From JACVRW01 sp963764665 (lineage in GTDB: Bacteria > Actinomycetota > Thermoleophilia > Solirubrobacterales > Thermoleophilaceae), in assembly GCA_963764665.1 (NCBI GenBank), contig CAVXTL010000027.1, positions 1 through 64,000 on the forward strand: DNA of 64,000 nt, written 5' to 3'. Below are positions 60,583 to 64,000 of this stretch, in pieces; the first letter of the stretch is position 1, and the number at the start of each line of letters is the position of its first letter. Under the pieces are notes generated by a model. The model made no database searches. It was not told the DNA's origin and worked only from the letters and a program-made list of their open reading frames with translations. The position numbers and the translations under genes were made by a program.

Positions 60583-61200
60583 GCTCTTCGCCTTGCCGGC
60601 GGGCGCCTTCTTCTTCTCCGAGTCCTCGCCGGAGGGCGACTCGAAGAGGAGGACGGCGAGCTTCGAGCTGACGCCCTCCTCACCGCTCTCCGCCAGCCGC
60701 GCGGCGCTCTCGGACTCGATCTCGACGGTCCGCTCGAAGAGACCGGTCAGCAGCTCGCCGAGCTCCTCCCAACCGCGCTCGTCGAGCACCAGCGGGTAGC
60801 GGCTCAGGTGGCGGTCCACGCGCGCGTCGAACGTGCCGCCCTCGATGGCGTCCGCCACGTCGTCCCAGATGAGCTGGAGGCCGACGTCGGAGATCGCGGT
60901 GCGCAGTGAGCGCGGCAGCCGGCTCCAGTCACGCTCGGAGAAGTAGGGGCGCTCGATGGCACGGTAGAAGTGCTCCACGGCGCCGCGCCGGGGCGTGGTG
61001 CTCACGAGCTCGATGCACTGAAGCTCGAGGAGCGCCTTCACGTGGTAGCTGACGTTTCCGAGCGGCTCGCCGAGCGCCTCCGCCATCTGGTTCGGGCTCG
61101 ACACGCGCTCGTTGAGGATCGCCAGGACATGAGCACGCAGCGGATGCGCAAGCGCCTTCGCCACTCGCGGGTCCACCAGTCCGTCCTTCTTTGCGCTCAA
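60571..61200 (-). CDS. ArsR-family winged-helix transcriptional regulator
   Basis: 209 residues. The winged helix near the N-terminus reads PRVAKALAHPLRAHVLAILNERVSSPNQMAEALGEPLGNVSYHVKALLELQCIELVSTTPRRGAVEHFYRAI, typical of ArsR/HTH_20 proteins. It lacks the metal-binding ELCVCDL motif, so it is not a metal sensor of the arsenic type. The C-terminal 110 residues are helical with a charged tail (SEKKKAPAGKAKSASR). Its target is unknown. It shares its stop with the PucR-type gene and is followed upstream by a hydrolase gene. Confidence 0.85.
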   Translation of the reverse strand: MSAKKDGLVDPRVAKALAHPLRAHVLAILNERVSSPNQMAEALGEPLGNVSYHVKALLELQCIELVSTTPRRGAVEHFYRAIERPYFSERDWSRLPRSLRTAISDVGLQLIWDDVADAIEGGTFDARVDRHLSRYPLVLDERGWEELGELLTGLFERTVEIESESAARLAESGEEGVSSKLAVLLFESPSGEDSEKKKAPAGKAKSASR

Positions 61201-61266
61201 CCCGGTTCTCCTCTTAGGTCACTTGTCTTGGATCCGTCCGGGTCCAATCGTAGGGAACCCTCAGGA

Positions 61267-62100
61267 CTAGTCGAATTTGTTCAAAATACCGGAGGGTCCG
61301 CTGGGAGCGAGCCGGGCATCGGTACTGACCGTCTCGAGGATCAGCTCGCTCACCAGGTCGGGGCGGTCCCACATCGGGATGTGCCCGCAGCCCGGCAGCA
61401 CCAGCGTCCGGGCGCCGGGCACGCGCAGCCGAACCGGGCGGATCAGCCGGTCGTGCTCCCCGAACGCCACGGTCAGGGGCACGGCGATCCGCGTGGCTCC
61501 GGTGAAGTGGGCCTGGCGCATCGCGACGTTCGTGGCGTCGTACGCGGTGGCGCGGGCGTAGGAGCCGACCATGCGCGTGGCCGCCGCGCGCGGCACGCGG
61601 TCGGGGTCCGCCACCACGTGCGCCAGGGCGAGCCGCCGAGCCCGCCTGCTGGCCATGAGCAGTGGCAGCAGCGGGCGAAGGGCGCGAGCGGCGCGCTGGG
61701 CGCCACCGCGCGCCGGGGCGCCCTCCGGGTCGAGCGGGGCGCCCCAGAGCCCGGCGGGGCACAGCGCGGTCACGGAGCGGGCGCGCTCCGTCTTGCCGAG
61801 CTCGAGCGCGAGCCAGCCGCCGAGCGAGTTGCCGGCCAGGTGAGCGCTCGCGATGCCGAGCTCGTCCATGAGGAGCGCCACGGCGCCGGCGAGCGCCTGC
61901 GGTGTGGGCTTCACTCCGTCGGGCAGCGGCGGCGACTGGCCGAAGCCGGGCAGGTCCACCGCGATCACGTCGAGGCGCTCGGCGAGCGGATCCAGCACGG
62001 GCTCCCACACGCACAGCTCGGCGCCGATCCCGTGGAGGAGCACGATCGGCTCGCCCTGGCCGCGGCGCTCGAAGTTGAGGTTGGCTGCCTGTGTGGCCAT
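61267..62100 (-). CDS. Alpha/beta hydrolase
   Basis: 277 residues. EPIVLLHGIGAELCVWEPVLDPL, nucleophile elbow AGNSLGGWLAL, Asp in FGEHDRLI and His in PGCGHIPMWDRPDL give a complete triad. It is a paralogue of the BVMO-operon hydrolase at 44389. The substrate is unknown. The start ATG is at 62100 (MATQAANLNFERRGQGE). It lies upstream of ArsR on the same strand with a 66-base gap. It is divergent from the DUF4395 remnant. Confidence 0.86.
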   Translation of the reverse strand: MATQAANLNFERRGQGEPIVLLHGIGAELCVWEPVLDPLAERLDVIAVDLPGFGQSPPLPDGVKPTPQALAGAVALLMDELGIASAHLAGNSLGGWLALELGKTERARSVTALCPAGLWGAPLDPEGAPARGGAQRAARALRPLLPLLMASRRARRLALAHVVADPDRVPRAAATRMVGSYARATAYDATNVAMRQAHFTGATRIAVPLTVAFGEHDRLIRPVRLRVPGARTLVLPGCGHIPMWDRPDLVSELILETVSTDARLAPSGPSGILNKFD

Positions 62101-62183
62101 TGGGAGTGAGTACGCGAGCGCCGCCGGGCGGGATCAGGCGGCACGCGGCCGTGGGCCGCTCATCGGCTGGTATATCCAATGGC

Positions 62184-62395
62184 ATGAGCCTGCTGTCCTT
62201 CCCGAACCCGGTGTCACCGGCCCGACGCTCAGCCCGCTCGGGGCGCTCGCGTCGCGGGTGATCGCCCCGCGCCTCGGCGAGCCGCGCTACGTGGCGGGGC
62301 CGCCCAAGCGCTTCGCGCAGTCGATCGGCGCGGTGCTGACCGTCTCAGCGGCGGTGCTCTGGTACTCGCCGCGGATGGCCATGGCAGACAACTGA
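62184..62395 (+). pseudogene. Decayed DUF4395 gene (internal deletion and frameshift)
   Basis: From the ATG at 62184 the first ten codons read MSLLSFPNPV, the typical DUF4395 start. The next recognisable family block, TGPTLSPLGALASRVIAPRLGEP and AGPPKRFAQSIGAVL, follows at once in a different frame and ends at a TGA at 62395 (MAMADN). So the 40-50 residue middle and the C-terminal part of the family are missing, and the frames do not join. Intact DUF4395 proteins carry membrane helices. This is a remnant. Confidence 0.6.
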
Positions 62396-62407
62396 GAACG
62401 ATTCTCA
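62393..62407. promoter_or_regulatory. Zur/Fur-like box upstream of zinc-binding lipoprotein
   Basis: TGAGAACGATTCTCA has the 7-1-7 symmetry of Fur-family operators (6 of 7 positions pair) and closely resembles actinobacterial Zur boxes of the TGAAAATGATTTTCA type. It ends 16 bases before the start of a ZnuA-like gene and overlaps the end of the DUF4395 remnant. Zinc-dependent repression is therefore likely. Confidence 0.7.
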
Positions 62408-62423
62408 ATAAGCTGCCTGTTCG

Positions 62424-63359
62424 ATGCGCGCACGGGCCCTTCTCCTCTGCACCACCCTGATCGCCCTCGGCCTGGCGTCCTGCGGCAGCGATTCCGGCTC
62501 CTCGGGCAACGGCAAGCCGGTGGTGGTCGGCACCACCACGCAGGTCGGCGACCTGCTGCGGCAGGTGGCCGGCGACCGGGCGGACGTCCACCAGATCCTG
62601 CGGCCGAACTCGGACCCGCACGACTACGAGCCGCGCCCCAGCGACGTGAAGGGACTCATCGACGCGAACCTCGTGGTCCGCTCCGGCGGCGACGTGGACG
62701 ACTGGCTCGACGACCTGGTGGACAACGCCGGCAGCGACGCGCCGGTGCTCACGCTGATCGACCACGTGCGGACCCGTGGCGACGGCGACGGCGACGATGT
62801 CGATCCGCACTGGTGGCAGGACCCGCGCAACGCCGAGCTGGCCGTGGCGGCGATCCGTGATCGGCTCGCCGAGGCCGATCCGGCCGGCGCCGCGGCCTAC
62901 AGGCGCAATGCCGCGCGCTACCTGGACCGGCTCGCAAGGCTCGACCGCCACACCGCCGCCTGCATCGAGCGGATCCCGGCGAGCGCCCGCAAGCTCGTGA
63001 CGACACACGACGCGCTCGGCTACTACGCCGGCCGCTACGGCCTCGACGTGATCGGCGCCGTGCTCCCGTCGCTGTCCACCCAGGCACAGCCCTCGGCCCG
63101 AGACATCCAGGACCTGGTGGACCAGATCGAGGAGGCCGGCGTGAAGGCGATCTACCCGGAGAGCTCCCTCAACCCCAAGCTCGAGCGCGCCGTGGCGCGC
63201 GAGAGCGGCGCCGACGTCGGGTCGGCGCTGTGGGCGGACACACTCGGGCCGGAGGGGTCGAGCGGCGCGACCTACGTGGACTCGATCGCCGCCAATACGC
63301 GCGCGATCGTGGACGGCCTCACGGGCGGCGCCGAGCGCTGCGCGCCCCCGGCGTCCTAG
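62424..63359 (+). CDS. Zinc/manganese ABC transporter substrate-binding lipoprotein (ZnuA/AztC-like)
   Basis: 311 residues. The lipobox LASC puts a lipidated Cys at residue 20. The cluster 9 family ligands are seen as His66 (NSDPHDYEP), His129 (DVDPHWWQDP) and His195 (TTHDALGYY), with an acidic residue expected near the C-terminus. The acidic loop GDGDGDD before His129 matches the metal-capture loop of zinc-binding members. It has no permease or ATPase gene next to it in the window. A Zur-like box lies immediately upstream. Its TAG shares CTAG with the convergent gene's stop. Confidence 0.9.
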   Translation: MRARALLLCTTLIALGLASCGSDSGSSGNGKPVVVGTTTQVGDLLRQVAGDRADVHQILRPNSDPHDYEPRPSDVKGLIDANLVVRSGGDVDDWLDDLVDNAGSDAPVLTLIDHVRTRGDGDGDDVDPHWWQDPRNAELAVAAIRDRLAEADPAGAAAYRRNAARYLDRLARLDRHTAACIERIPASARKLVTTHDALGYYAGRYGLDVIGAVLPSLSTQAQPSARDIQDLVDQIEEAGVKAIYPESSLNPKLERAVARESGADVGSALWADTLGPEGSSGATYVDSIAANTRAIVDGLTGGAERCAPPAS

Positions 63360-64000
63360 AACGACCGCCGCAGCGCCGCGCGGGCGGCGTGGTAGCCGCA
63401 CATGCCGTGCACGCCGCCGCCGGGCGGCGTGGAGGACGAGCAGATGTACAGGCCGTCCACAGGTGTGACGTAGGGCGACGCTCGCGGGACGGGGCGCGCG
63501 AACAGCTGGACGAGGTCCTGCGCGCCGCCGTTGATGTCGCCTCCCACGTAGTTCGGGTTGTGGCGCTCCACCTCCGCAGGACCCATGACGGACCGGGCCG
63601 CCACCCGGTCGCGGAAGCCGGGCGCGAAGCGCTCGATCTGGGCCTCGATGCGCTCGGTCATGTCGGCCCCGAACCCGGGCGGCACGTGGCAGTACCCCCA
63701 CGCCACGTGCTTGCCCGCGGGCGCTCGGCTGGGGTCGGCGATCGTGGGCTGCGCCAGGATCACGAACGGGCGCTCGGACACCCGCCCGGCGGCCACCGCG
63801 CGCTCGGAGGCGGCGATCTCCTCGAGCGGCCCGCCCACGTGCACGGTCCCCGCGCGGCGGCACTCCGGAGCGCTCCACGGGATCGGCCCGTCGAGCGCCC
63901 AGTCGAGCTTGAACACGCCGGGGCCGTAGCGGTAGCGGCCGAGCGCCCTCCGGTATCCGCCGGGAAGCCGGCCGCCGGCCACACGCAGCACCTGGCGCGG
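63356..64000 (-). CDS. CrtI-like NAD(P)/FAD-dependent oxidoreductase, C-terminal part
   Basis: 215 residues are visible, and the frame continues beyond base 64000. The segment PFVILAQPTIADPSRAPAGKHVAWGYCHVPPGF and the end YVGGDINGGAQDLVQLFARPV ... YICSSSTPPGGGVHGMCGYHAARAAL are the C-terminal hallmarks of phytoene dehydrogenase-related (CrtI/CrtN/RetSat-like) flavoproteins. The FAD-binding N-terminus lies outside. The substrate cannot be told from this part. It is convergent with the ZnuA-like gene. Confidence 0.87.
   Translation of the reverse strand, partial: PRQVLRVAGGRLPGGYRRALGRYRYGPGVFKLDWALDGPIPWSAPECRRAGTVHVGGPLEEIAASERAVAAGRVSERPFVILAQPTIADPSRAPAGKHVAWGYCHVPPGFGADMTERIEAQIERFAPGFRDRVAARSVMGPAEVERHNPNYVGGDINGGAQDLVQLFARPVPRASPYVTPVDGLYICSSSTPPGGGVHGMCGYHAARAALRRSF

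Overview
The window is very GC-rich, with dense genes, many GTG starts and many 4-base ATGA or GTGA overlaps between neighbours. Gene content (mreBCD with a class B PBP, ndk, valS-folC, clpX/clpP/tig, WS/DGAT acyltransferase, BTAD/SARP regulator with a Ser/Thr kinase, PucR-type regulator, PPOX-type flavin/F420 proteins) and repeats of the DLR(N/S)PD(T/A)R type point to an actinomycete, most likely class Thermoleophilia (Solirubrobacterales-like). This is inferred from sequence character, not from a search.

Layout. 1-10.8 kb (minus): a conserved housekeeping block read valS > folC > epimerase > small membrane protein > zinc-ribbon protein > ndk > maf > mreB-mreC-mreD > PBP2 (runs off the left edge). 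10.8-24.1 kb: the usual tig-clpP-clpX-valS neighbourhood, split by two accessory blocks. One, between valS and clpX, holds a START-like protein, an MBL hydrolase and two tandem PPOX genes. The other, between clpX and clpP, holds an MFS pump, a repeat-bearing membrane peptide, a SARP-USP regulator and a giant receptor-like Ser/Thr kinase. 24.2-36.2 kb: a carboxypeptidase-amidase fusion, an RNase D-like nuclease, an acyl-CoA carboxylase beta chain, a flavodoxin-like reductase, WS/DGAT, a ring-cleavage-type VOC protein, a diguanylate cyclase, a lipase-like hydrolase and two tandem S51 peptidases that both look frameshifted. 36.3-39.0 kb: lutA-lutB-lutC, lactate oxidation. 39.1-48.2 kb: secreted enzymes and a coupled GMC oxidoreductase, Baeyer-Villiger monooxygenase and alpha/beta hydrolase operon followed by a GH94-like protein. 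48.3-50.6 kb: a cysteine-free S4 paralogue behind a strong palindromic operator, then small conserved genes. 50.6-55 kb: three transporters, one fused in frame to a quinone oxidoreductase. 55-58.2 kb: a DUF1800-DUF1501-cupredoxin export module. 58.4-64 kb: a desaturase, PucR and ArsR regulators, a hydrolase, a decayed DUF4395 gene, a zinc-binding lipoprotein behind a Zur-like box, and the C-terminal part of a CrtI-like oxidoreductase.

No tRNA, rRNA, CRISPR array, integrase or transposase was recognised, and no stretch above 300 bases lacks a gene. The most interesting items are: the S4 paralogue with its overlapping palindromes; the SARP-USP and kinase-propeller-binding-protein pair; the ~150-base imperfect palindrome upstream of valS; the carboxypeptidase-amidase fusion; the GMC-BVMO-hydrolase cassette; and an exact 34-base palindromic repeat found twice.
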